Shown: positions 1 to 5,534 of the stretch, piece by piece
How positions within the stretch are numbered: position 1 is the stretch's first letter
Layout of the letters: the number at the start of each line of letters is the position of its first letter
DNA from: Dehalococcoides sp.
GTDB taxonomy: Bacteria > Chloroflexota > Dehalococcoidia > Dehalococcoidales > RBG-16-60-22
Direction of reading: 5' to 3'
Length of the DNA: 5,768 nt
Assembly (NCBI GenBank): GCA_030665795.1
Contig: DAOUZD010000060.1
Coordinates: 1 to 5,768 of the forward strand
Notes under the pieces: generated by a model
Told to the model about the DNA's origin: nothing
Database searches by the model: none
What the model saw: only the letters and a program-made list of their open reading frames with translations
Made by a program: the position numbers and the translations under genes

Positions 1-1460
1 GCCTGAACATCAAGGAAAAACTGGAAATCGCCAAGCAACTGGAGAAGCTTGGGGTGGATGTCATTGAGGCTGGCTTTCCGATTAGCTCTCCGGGAGACTT
101 TGAGGCGGTGAAGCTCATTGCCCAGGAAGTTCGCAAGCCGACAATTTGCGGCCTGGCTCGTGCTAATCCCAAAGATATTGACCGTGCTTGGGAAGCGATT
201 AAGGAGGCCGCGCATCCACTAATACACGTGTTCGTATCATCTTCAGATATCCATCTTATGCATGGGATGAAAAAAAGCCGTGAGGAAATTCTACAGCTGG
301 CCGGTGATATGGTCGCCCGGGCAAAAAGTTACACCGATGACATAGAATTTTCACCAATGGATGCCAGCCGAACTGAGCCGGCGTATCTCTATCAGATTCT
401 GGAGGTAGCTATTGGCGCCGGAGCTAATACCGTGAACATTCCTGATACCGTGGGTTATGCCATCCCTGATGAATTCGGCCGGTTAATTGAGGGTATTTTC
501 CAGAATGTGCCCAATATCGGTCGGGCGGTGGTCAGCGTTCATTGCCATGATGACCTGGGTCTGGCGGTGGCTAACAGCCTGGAGGCAGTTAAGCGGGGAG
601 TCAGGCAGGTGGAGTGCACGATTAATGGCATTGGCGAAAGGGCCGGTAATGCTTCACTTGAGGAAATTGTGATTGCAATTAAAACTCGCAGTGACTTTTT
701 TAACCTGACGACCAGTATTGATACCCGGCAAATCTACCGAACCAGCCGACTGGTAAGTGAGTTAACCGGTTTTTCGGTGCAACCGAATAAAGCCATCGTT
801 GGCGCTAATGCTTTTCGCCATGAGTCAGGGATACATCAGGATGGGGTTATCAAAATGCCCATAACCTTTGAGATAATTGACCCCAAAACGATAGGTATAC
901 CAGCCAGCAGCCTGGTGCTGGGCAAACTCAGTGGCCGGCATGCCTTAAGAGAGCGGCTGGCCGAGTTGGGTTACAGCTTGAATGAAGAAGACTTCAACCG
1001 CATCTTTTGGGCCTTCAAACAGTTAGCGGATAAGAAGAAGGAAGTTACCGACCGGGATATTGAATCCCTTGTTGCCGAAGAACAGCGCACTATTTCTGAA
1101 GTCTACCACCTTGACCGCCTTCAGGTGTCTTGCGGCGATAGAGGTATTCCCACTGCCTCGGTGGTACTTATCAGTCCTGATGGTCAGGTCCTGGCTGATG
1201 CCGCTCTGGGTAGCGGTCCTGTGGACGCAACCTTCAAGGCTATTGATAAAATAGTCGGCGTGCCTAATGTCCTTGCCGAGTTTAGTATTAAATCTCTCAC
1301 TGAAGGTATTGATGCCATTGGTGAGGTGCTGGTTAGGATAGAAAGTGACGGTATAACCTATACCGGACGAGGAGCTGATACTGATATTATTGTTGCCAGT
1401 GCCAAAGCTTATATAAATGCCCTCAATAGATTGCTAGCTGCCAAAAAGGGAGCTAGGTAG
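1..1460 (+). CDS. leuA: 2-isopropylmalate synthase, 5'-truncated by window edge
   Basis: First committed step of leucine synthesis: condensation of 2-oxoisovalerate with acetyl-CoA to 2-isopropylmalate, in the cytoplasm. The frame is already open at base 3 (the window begins inside a codon) and gives 485 visible residues. Visible residue 1 aligns with about residue 22 of E. coli LeuA, so the start and the DTTLRDGEQ active-site motif lie outside the window. The GTG at 54 is an internal valine, not a start. Seen: the [15 protein letters not shown] motif near the left edge, the NIPDTVGY strand, the metal-binding HxH (HCHDD, codons 540-548), NGIGERAGN with its metal-ligand Asn at 648, and SGIHQDG. 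After the TIM barrel and linker, the C-terminal LeuA regulatory domain is complete ([13 protein letters not shown], then [16 protein letters not shown]), so feedback inhibition by leucine is expected from family knowledge. Synteny with leuCDB argues against citramalate or homocitrate synthase. Confidence 0.97.
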   Translation, partial: LNIKEKLEIAKQLEKLGVDVIEAGFPISSPGDFEAVKLIAQEVRKPTICGLARANPKDIDRAWEAIKEAAHPLIHVFVSSSDIHLMHGMKKSREEILQLAGDMVARAKSYTDDIEFSPMDASRTEPAYLYQILEVAIGAGANTVNIPDTVGYAIPDEFGRLIEGIFQNVPNIGRAVVSVHCHDDLGLAVANSLEAVKRGVRQVECTINGIGERAGNASLEEIVIAIKTRSDFFNLTTSIDTRQIYRTSRLVSELTGFSVQPNKAIVGANAFRHESGIHQDGVIKMPITFEIIDPKTIGIPASSLVLGKLSGRHALRERLAELGYSLNEEDFNRIFWAFKQLADKKKEVTDRDIESLVAEEQRTISEVYHLDRLQVSCGDRGIPTASVVLISPDGQVLADAALGSGPVDATFKAIDKIVGVPNVLAEFSIKSLTEGIDAIGEVLVRIESDGITYTGRGADTDIIVASAKAYINALNRLLAAKKGAR

Positions 1461-1463
1461 GAG
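1459..1463 (+). promoter_or_regulatory. Ribosome binding site of the MgtC-like gene
   Basis: AGGAG overlaps the last two bases of the leuA TAG stop and sits 5 nt before ATG 1469. Ribosomes finishing leuA would end on top of it, which suggests translational coupling. Confidence 0.7.
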
Positions 1464-1468
1464 CTGAG

Positions 1469-1870
1469 ATGGGAACTGAGGTGGAGATGATTCTGCGTCT
1501 CCTGTTAGCTGCTGCCCTGGGGGCTGTCATCGGCTACCAACGGGAAAGGGCTAGGAAATCGGCTGGACTGAGGACCCATGTTCTTATCTGTAGCGGTGCG
1601 GCTCTATTTACCATAGTTTCTATTTACGGTTTTGGGGCTACCGGTGACACCGCTAGAGTCGCCGCGGGAGTAGTGGCTGGCATTGGTTTTCTTGGCGCTG
1701 GTGCAATTATACGCGGGGGGGAAGGGATTGTGGCCGGGTTGACCACGGCAGCTACGATTTGGGCGGTAGCTGGCATTGGTCTGGCGGCTGGGGCTGGGCT
1801 GTACCTGCTCTCAGCGGTGGCTACTGTCTTGATACTGATTGTGTTACTTATCCCCCGTTCAGTTGGGTGA
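1469..1870 (+). CDS. MgtC/SapB-family small membrane protein
   Basis: A 133-residue hydrophobic protein recognised as the MgtC/SapB N-terminal membrane domain. Signature motifs are visible: RER plus AGLRTH (residues 25-37), GIGFLGAGAII (71-81), GLTTAATIW (90-98) and GLAAGAGLYLL (104-114). Hydrophobic segments lie at about 7-23, 38-55, 64-82, 92-108 and 111-128, so four to five membrane passes are likely. It ends just after the membrane domain and lacks the C-terminal ACT-like domain of full-length virulence MgtC (about 230 aa), so it is the short SapB-like form. The start at 1469 follows AGGAG (1459-1463, overlapping the leuA stop) with 5 nt spacing; GTG 1481 and ATG 1487 are alternatives. 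Lying 8 nt after leuA, it is probably co-transcribed and translationally coupled. Family members are linked to Mg2+-limited growth and regulation of F-type ATP synthase in pathogens; the role here is unknown. Confidence 0.9.
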   Translation: MGTEVEMILRLLLAAALGAVIGYQRERARKSAGLRTHVLICSGAALFTIVSIYGFGATGDTARVAAGVVAGIGFLGAGAIIRGGEGIVAGLTTAATIWAVAGIGLAAGAGLYLLSAVATVLILIVLLIPRSVG

Positions 1871-1875
1871 TTCCG

Positions 1876-1896
1876 AAATTTAAATTTTTAAATAAT
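1876..1896 (+). other. 21-nt pure A/T tract between the MgtC-like gene and leuC
   Basis: The 48-nt gap before leuC contains 21 consecutive A/T bases, starting with the perfect 12-bp palindrome AAATTTAAATTT (1876-1887). This stands out against flanking sequence of roughly balanced base composition. It could be a weak internal promoter region, a protein-binding site or an unstructured standby site that helps ribosomes load at leuC. I find no convincing -35/-10 pair: TTGGGT at 1863 is poorly matched and poorly spaced relative to TAAATA at 1889. Function is therefore not assigned. Confidence 0.4.
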
Positions 1897-1907
1897 CCTT
1901 TGGAGAA

Positions 1908-1913
1908 AAGGAG
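1908..1913 (+). promoter_or_regulatory. Ribosome binding site that fixes the leuC GTG start
   Basis: AAGGAG lies 5 nt before GTG 1919. It supports this non-ATG start, which also gives the usual LeuC N-terminus ([12 protein letters not shown]). No in-frame ATG is available nearby. Confidence 0.8.
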
Positions 1914-1918
1914 CTAAA

Positions 1919-3175
1919 GTGACTTTAGCTGAAAAAATACTGGCCGCTCATGCTGGTAAAAAAAAGGTAAGTCCGGGGGAATTCATCAATGCTCAGGTGG
2001 ACTTAGTTCTGTCCAATGACATTACGGCTCCGATTGCCATCAAAGAATTTCAGCGAATCGGAGTGAGTAAGGTCTTTAACCCGAAAAAGGTGGTGATGGT
2101 ACTCGACCATTTTATGCCTAGCAGGGACATCGCTTCTGCTGAGATAGCTAAACTAATGCGTGAGTTTTGTGCCGAGCAAGGGGCACCACTCTATGAAGTA
2201 GGTAAGTCAGGTATTGAACATGTACTTTTGCCTGAGCAAGGTTTAGTGCTCCCCGGAGAGGTAGTTATTGGGGCTGATTCACACACCTGTACCTATGGTG
2301 CCTTGGGTGTCTTTGCCACTGGCATGGGGTCAACTGATATCGCCGCCGCTATGGCGACCGGTGACATCTGGATGAAGGTGCCGCCAACGATTAAATTCGT
2401 TTACCACGGCAGTTTGGGGAAGTGGGTAGGGGGTAAGGATTTAATTCTTTATACTATTGGTGACATTGGTGTGGATGGTGCACTGTATTCGGCAATGGAA
2501 TTTACTGGGGAAGCGATAGATGACCTGTCCATGGACGGTCGATTTACTATGGCGAATATGGCGATTGAGGCTGGAGCTAAAGCTGGTCTCTTTAGGGTGG
2601 ATAACAAAACTCAACTTTACATAAAATCACGGGCAAAACGTCCTTATAATGTATATGAACCAGATATCGATGCTGAATACGCAAGGGTCATTGAGTATGA
2701 CATCTCTGGTATGGAGCCTCAGGTTGCTTTGCCTCATTCGCCAGCCAACACCAAACCGGTTAGTGAGGTAGGGGACATAGAAATAGACCAGGCAGTAATT
2801 GGCAGTTGCACTAACGGTCGTCTTGAAGACTTGCGAATTGCCGCCCAGATATTGAAGGGGAGAAAAGTGCACCCCAAGGTGCGTTGTATTGTTATTCCCG
2901 GTTCACAACAGGTATATCTTGATGCCTTAATTGAGGGACTTATCCAAATATTTGTGGAAGCGGGTGCTGCTGTCAGCACGCCAACCTGCGGTCCCTGCTG
3001 TGGACTTTATATGGGGATTCTGGCTGATGGTGAGCGGTGTATTTCTACCACCAACCACAACTTCGTTGGCAGGATGGGTAGCCCCAGGTCAGAGGTCTAC
3101 CTGTCTAACCCAGCTATTGCTGCCGCCAGTGCTATAACCGGCAGGATTAGTAGCCCGGAAAAAGTTATCAGGTGA
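1919..3175 (+). CDS. leuC: 3-isopropylmalate dehydratase, large subunit
   Basis: Large subunit of isopropylmalate isomerase; with LeuD it converts 2-isopropylmalate to 3-isopropylmalate through dehydration and rehydration on a [4Fe-4S] cluster. The 418-residue length matches the short archaeal/thermophile-type LeuC rather than the about 466-residue E. coli type. Seen: N-terminal [33 protein letters not shown] (118-130), [15 protein letters not shown], and the three cluster ligands Cys297 (GSCTNGR), Cys357 and Cys360 (TCGPCCG). The C-terminal part, [25 protein letters not shown], is typical. All key residues are present, so it looks functional. The start is GTG, supported by AAGGAG 5 nt upstream. 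Homoaconitase belongs to the same superfamily and cannot be excluded from this subunit alone, but the leuA/leuD/leuB neighbours make the leucine role very likely. The cluster implies oxygen sensitivity. Confidence 0.96.
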   Translation: MTLAEKILAAHAGKKKVSPGEFINAQVDLVLSNDITAPIAIKEFQRIGVSKVFNPKKVVMVLDHFMPSRDIASAEIAKLMREFCAEQGAPLYEVGKSGIEHVLLPEQGLVLPGEVVIGADSHTCTYGALGVFATGMGSTDIAAAMATGDIWMKVPPTIKFVYHGSLGKWVGGKDLILYTIGDIGVDGALYSAMEFTGEAIDDLSMDGRFTMANMAIEAGAKAGLFRVDNKTQLYIKSRAKRPYNVYEPDIDAEYARVIEYDISGMEPQVALPHSPANTKPVSEVGDIEIDQAVIGSCTNGRLEDLRIAAQILKGRKVHPKVRCIVIPGSQQVYLDALIEGLIQIFVEAGAAVSTPTCGPCCGLYMGILADGERCISTTNHNFVGRMGSPRSEVYLSNPAIAAASAITGRISSPEKVIR

Positions 3176-3252
3176 GAGACGATATTTGACGCGAAAAAGG
3201 CAAAAAACCGCCTAAAGTAAAAGATTTTGAGCAGGCTCTGCAGGTATTGTAA
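3172..3252 (+). pseudogene. Possible degraded micro-ORF in the leuC-leuD spacer
   Basis: A GTG at 3172 overlaps the leuC stop (GTGA, a common coupling arrangement) and begins a frame reading V-R-D-D-I, then TGA at 3187-3189, then 20 open codons to TAA at 3250. The stretch after the TGA looks protein-like, ending KVKDFEQALQVL. With the TGA as a sense codon it would be a 26-residue peptide. Recoding of TGA is unlikely because TGA ends both leuC and the MgtC-like gene. The leuC frame also runs on for 14 codons past its own stop, to TAA at 3218. No clear ribosome binding site precedes 3172. This may be the remnant of a small gene broken by a nonsense mutation, or chance. Confidence 0.25.
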
Positions 3253-3270
3253 CTCCGAAGGCCCTAAATA

Positions 3271-3276
3271 AGGAGG
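3271..3276 (+). promoter_or_regulatory. leuD: Ribosome binding site of leuD, inside a small hairpin
   Basis: AGGAGG lies 10 nt before ATG 3287 and 7 nt before the adjacent TTG 3284. AAGGA (3270-3274) can pair with TCCTT (3280-3284) across a 5-nt loop, which would partly hide the site. The stem is only 5 bp and probably marginal. Confidence 0.65.
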
Positions 3277-3286
3277 TCATCCTTTG

Positions 3287-3787
3287 ATGCTAGAAGGCAA
3301 AGTTTATAAATATGGCGCTGATGTCAATACTGATGTCATTATCCCGGCGCGCTACCTGAATATCTATGACGCCGCCGAGTTGGGAAAACACTGTATGGAA
3401 GACATCGATGAGGATTTTCTGAAAAGAGTGCAGCCGGGAGACATAATGATGGCGACCACTAACTTTGGCTGCGGTTCATCACGGGAACATGCCCCGATGG
3501 CAATTAAAGCCGCCGGTATCTCCTGCGTCATCGCCAAAAGCTTTGCCCGTATCTTCTTCCGCAATTCTATCGATATCGGCTTACCGCTACTTGAGTGTGA
3601 GCAGGCAGTCGACAAAACGGAGGCCGGCGATATTCTGAAAGTTGACCTGTCCCGCGGCGAAATAAAGAACCTGACCAATGGTCTAACCTTTACCGCCAGC
3701 CCTTATCCTGAGTTTATGACTGAAATTATTTCCGACGGTGGACTTATTGAATATACCAAGAAAAAACTAGTGAGCAGGAGGGTCTAG
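3287..3787 (+). CDS. leuD: 3-isopropylmalate dehydratase, small subunit
   Basis: Small (swivelling-domain) subunit of isopropylmalate isomerase, partner of LeuC. It is 166 residues, the short form matching the short LeuC, versus about 200 in E. coli LeuD. Seen: GKVYKYGADVNTDVIIPARYL at 4-24, with the substrate-contact loop beginning at YL (23-24, followed by N-I); NFGCGSSREHAP at 59-70; and SFARIFFRNSIDIGLPLLE at 85-103. The loop differs from the YLRT described for methanogen homoaconitase, in keeping with an isopropylmalate role. Two adjacent start codons, TTG 3284 and ATG 3287, fit the same Shine-Dalgarno site. I chose ATG because it gives the usual family N-terminus; the alternative adds one residue. 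The stop is 1 nt before leuB, and leuB's Shine-Dalgarno lies within the last leuD codons, so the two are tightly coupled. Confidence 0.96.
   Translation: MLEGKVYKYGADVNTDVIIPARYLNIYDAAELGKHCMEDIDEDFLKRVQPGDIMMATTNFGCGSSREHAPMAIKAAGISCVIAKSFARIFFRNSIDIGLPLLECEQAVDKTEAGDILKVDLSRGEIKNLTNGLTFTASPYPEFMTEIISDGGLIEYTKKKLVSRRV
3776..3781 (+). promoter_or_regulatory. leuB: Ribosome binding site of leuB within the leuD 3' end
   Basis: AGGAGG overlaps the final Arg codons of leuD and is 7 nt from ATG 3789, an ideal spacing. The arrangement implies coupled translation of leuD and leuB. Confidence 0.75.
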
Positions 3788-3788
3788 A

Positions 3789-4883
3789 ATGAAGTTCAAT
3801 TTGGCAATATTACCCGGTGATGGTGTTGGCCCTGAGATTACTGATGAGGCAATCAGGGTATTACAGGCAGTAGGTAAGAAGTTCGGACATAATTTTGATT
3901 TGCACTACGGATTGATTGGCGGGATAGCCATTGATAAGCGGGGAACATCCCTTCCGCCCGAGACGCTGAAAATGAGTCGAAATTGTGATGCGGCGTTAAT
4001 GGGTGCCGTCGGTGGTCCCAAGTGGGATGACCCCCAGGCTAAGGACCGCCCTGAAGATGGCATGCTAGCACTAAGGAAGAAACTGGGGTTATTCGCCAAT
4101 CTACGACCGGTGAAAACCTTGCCGATGCTGGTTAACTCGACCAATCTGAAACCAGAAATCGTTAAAGGGGTGGATTTCATCTTTGTTCGTGAGCTTACCG
4201 GTGGCCTCTATTTTGGTCGCCCCAAAAAGCGGTGGCAGACTCCCAAGGGGCGGCTGGGGGTTGATACTATGCTCTACTCTGAGCAGGAGATAGCACGTGT
4301 GGTCAAGGTCGGTTTTGAACTGGCTCGAGGTCGGCGTAAAAAGCTGGTCTCTGTGGATAAAGCTAATGTCCTTGAATCTTCCCGACTTTGGCGGCAGGTG
4401 GCGATAGAAGTGTTAGCAGACTATCCTGATGTCGAATTAGAACACATACTGGTGGATGCTTGTGCCATGCGCCTGATTCAAAACCCCACCCACTTTGATG
4501 TTCTGGTCTCTGAAAATACTTTTGGCGATATTCTCACTGACGAAGCGTCAATGCTCGCTGGCTCTTTGGGAATGCTACCCTCCGCTAGTCTGGCCGGGGT
4601 GCCACGGGAAGGAGTCAAAATATTCGGTCTCTATGAACCGATTCATGGCAGCGCTCCACGCCGCGCTGGCTTAAATATGGTCAATCCCATCGCGACTATT
4701 TTGAGTATAGCCATGATGCTACGTTATTCCTGTGGCTTAGCCAAGGAGGCACAGGCAGTCGAGACGGCAGTGACTGATGTGCTGCAGGAAGGCTACCGCA
4801 CTTATGATATCATGGACGAAGGTAAAACCAAGGTCGGGACGAAGGAGATGGGTGAGCTAATTGCTGGGAAGGTGCTAGGCTAA
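3789..4883 (+). CDS. leuB: 3-isopropylmalate dehydrogenase with unusual coenzyme-site residues
   Basis: Oxidises and decarboxylates 3-isopropylmalate to 2-oxoisocaproate. It is 364 residues, normal for the family. Seen: LPGDGVGPE (8-16); substrate-site residues Glu89, Met92, Leu93, Arg96, Arg106 and Arg134, matching Thermus Glu87, Leu90, Leu91, Arg94, Arg104 and Arg132; RELTGGLYFG (134-143); catalytic Lys191 in SVDKANVLESSRLWR; Mg2+ ligands Asp223, Asp247 and Asp251; and LYEPIHGSAP with His286. The substrate pocket is therefore of the isopropylmalate type, with a hydrophobic Met92. Oddity: GSAP is followed by Arg291-Arg292 instead of the usual Asp-Ile. In Thermus LeuB this Asp (278) binds the NAD adenosine ribose, and NADP-dependent E. 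coli isocitrate dehydrogenase has Lys344-Tyr345 there. NADP use or relaxed preference is inferred. It is the last gene of the operon. Confidence 0.97.
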   Translation: MKFNLAILPGDGVGPEITDEAIRVLQAVGKKFGHNFDLHYGLIGGIAIDKRGTSLPPETLKMSRNCDAALMGAVGGPKWDDPQAKDRPEDGMLALRKKLGLFANLRPVKTLPMLVNSTNLKPEIVKGVDFIFVRELTGGLYFGRPKKRWQTPKGRLGVDTMLYSEQEIARVVKVGFELARGRRKKLVSVDKANVLESSRLWRQVAIEVLADYPDVELEHILVDACAMRLIQNPTHFDVLVSENTFGDILTDEASMLAGSLGMLPSASLAGVPREGVKIFGLYEPIHGSAPRRAGLNMVNPIATILSIAMMLRYSCGLAKEAQAVETAVTDVLQEGYRTYDIMDEGKTKVGTKEMGELIAGKVLG

Positions 4884-4898
4884 GAAGTACCTTATTTT
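4869..4898 (+). terminator. Candidate Rho-independent terminator of the leu operon
   Basis: AAGGTGCT (4869-4876) pairs with AGTACCTT (4886-4893) in an 8-bp stem with one G-U wobble and a 9-nt loop, followed by ATTTT (4894-4898). It overlaps the leuB stop codon (4881-4883) and lies just before the convergent VOC gene, the expected place for a terminator. The stem is short with only three G-C pairs, and the T run is brief, so it is weak. On the reverse strand no T run follows, so it would not serve the VOC gene. Confidence 0.4.
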
Positions 4899-4911
4899 AA
4901 CCCAATGCCAC

Positions 4912-5367
4912 TTATTTTGAGGTCTTCTGCATTAGCTCAATGGAGACTCCGCCAACCGCGTCAGTATCGAAGTAAGCCCATTTGACGTTAGGTGATTCCC
5001 CGCTCTGGGTAATGGTAAACCCTTTCTCGGCCATTTTGGCTGTCTCTTGGTCAAGGTCATCAACGAAAAAGCCGATGTGCTGAATTCCCTCTCCCTTTTT
5101 CTCTAAGAACTTCTTGAGCGGGGTTTCGCCTTCGAGGGGCTGGATTACCTCGAGGGTTAGGCCCCCCACTCCACCCTCGGCCTGTCTTAGGTCTATTTCG
5201 TAATCGACTGGCTTACCTTGCACTGTCTTACCAGTTAAAGTTACCGTTCCTTCCGGCCCGATGAGGGGTGGGAATGGCCCGATACCCAAGGATTGATAAA
5301 ACTCGATAGCCTTGTTCATGTCTTTGATAATTACTGCTATGTGGTGGAACTTCCAGTTTTTGTGCAT
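4912..5367 (-). CDS. VOC-superfamily protein, methylmalonyl-CoA epimerase-like
   Basis: A 151-residue glyoxalase/bleomycin-resistance/dioxygenase (VOC) fold protein with two beta-alpha-beta-beta-beta modules. Module 1 starts at FHHIAVIIKDMNKAIEFYQSLGIG (7-30) and module 2 at GIQHIGFFVDDLDQE (94-108). The four expected metal ligands are His9, Glu73 (LEVIQP), His97 and Glu144 (VSIELMQ). Length, ligand spacing and the two HI motifs resemble methylmalonyl-CoA epimerase, which interconverts (2R)- and (2S)-methylmalonyl-CoA, but related VOC enzymes include glyoxalase I and many of unknown substrate. No mutase or acyl-CoA carboxylase gene is in view, so the substrate stays open. The start at 5367 is chosen because AAGGAG lies 6 nt upstream. 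The frame stays open to ATG 5460, but that extension is low-complexity, lacks a domain and begins at about the predicted transcription start. The gene is convergent with leuB, 28 nt away. Confidence 0.88.
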   Translation of the reverse strand: MHKNWKFHHIAVIIKDMNKAIEFYQSLGIGPFPPLIGPEGTVTLTGKTVQGKPVDYEIDLRQAEGGVGGLTLEVIQPLEGETPLKKFLEKKGEGIQHIGFFVDDLDQETAKMAEKGFTITQSGESPNVKWAYFDTDAVGGVSIELMQKTSK

Positions 5368-5373
5368 CTTTGA

Positions 5374-5379
5374 CTCCTT
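5374..5379 (-). promoter_or_regulatory. Ribosome binding site that fixes the VOC gene start
   Basis: On the minus strand AAGGAG is 6 nt before the ATG at 5367. This makes 5367 the start rather than the upstream in-frame ATG at 5460. Confidence 0.75.
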
Positions 5380-5435
5380 TTTTCCTTTACAATTTTTGGC
5401 TGACTCATCTCGGCTTATTGACCTACTAAGATTAT

Positions 5436-5445
5436 GAAAGCTTTC
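5436..5445. promoter_or_regulatory. Perfect 10-bp palindrome, possible operator
   Basis: GAAAGCTTTC reads the same on both strands. It overlaps the weak -35 region of the rightward promoter and lies about 14-23 nt downstream of the predicted leftward transcription start. A regulator bound here could affect both genes. A single short palindrome can arise by chance and I do not recognise a known binding motif. Confidence 0.25.
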
Positions 5446-5470
5446 CGCTTTTCCAAGCATCTAGTATAAT
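5442..5470 (+). promoter_or_regulatory. Candidate sigma70 promoter for the right-edge gene
   Basis: A consensus -10 box TATAAT (5465-5470) has only a weak -35 partner, TTTCCG (5442-5447), at 17-bp spacing. Transcription would start near 5477, leaving a leader of about 58 nt before ATG 5535. The perfect -10 box and correct position are the main support. Confidence 0.5.
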
Positions 5471-5495
5471 ACTTAAAGAGGGTGATGTTTGGCAA
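5466..5495 (-). promoter_or_regulatory. Candidate sigma70 promoter for the VOC gene
   Basis: On the minus strand TTGCCA (5490-5495; 5 of 6 to consensus) and TATTAT (5466-5471; 5 of 6) are 18 bp apart. Transcription would start near 5459, giving a leader of about 92 nt. Its -10 box overlaps the rightward -10 box by five bases. Confidence 0.5.
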
Positions 5496-5521
5496 GGTAA
5501 CTTAAGGCTTCTGGTAACAAT

Positions 5522-5526
5522 AGGAG
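5522..5526 (+). promoter_or_regulatory. Ribosome binding site of the right-edge gene
   Basis: AGGAG sits 8 nt before ATG 5535, a normal spacing, and supports that start. Confidence 0.65.
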
Positions 5527-5534
5527 AGTTTGGG

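Noticed and set aside
3172..3189. TGA recoded as Trp or selenocysteine in the leuC-leuD spacer
   Set aside because: TGA terminates leuC and the MgtC-like gene at their expected ends, and I see no selenocysteine-insertion hairpin evidence for a protein of this size.
3186..3218. Internal promoter before leuD (TTGACG at 3186-3191 with TAAAGT at 3213-3218)
   Set aside because: The -35 match is good but the spacing is 21 bp and the -10 matches only 4 of 6; no better-placed -10 was found.
5418..5423. TTGACC as a rightward -35 box
   Set aside because: No -10 box lies 16-18 bp downstream; TATAAT at 5465 is 41 bp away.
5368..5460. N-terminal extension of the VOC gene to the upstream ATG at 5460
   Set aside because: The extra 31 residues carry no domain, the good ribosome site serves 5367, and 5460 coincides with the predicted transcription start.
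5485..5505. Six-codon leader peptide (MFGKVT) before the right-edge gene
   Set aside because: It is very short, its ribosome site would sit only about 3 nt away, and there is no attenuator-like hairpin or repeated regulatory codon.
5496..5518. Direct repeat GGTAAC (5496-5501 and 5513-5518)
   Set aside because: Six-base repeats 17 nt apart are easily chance; no further copies or symmetry were seen.
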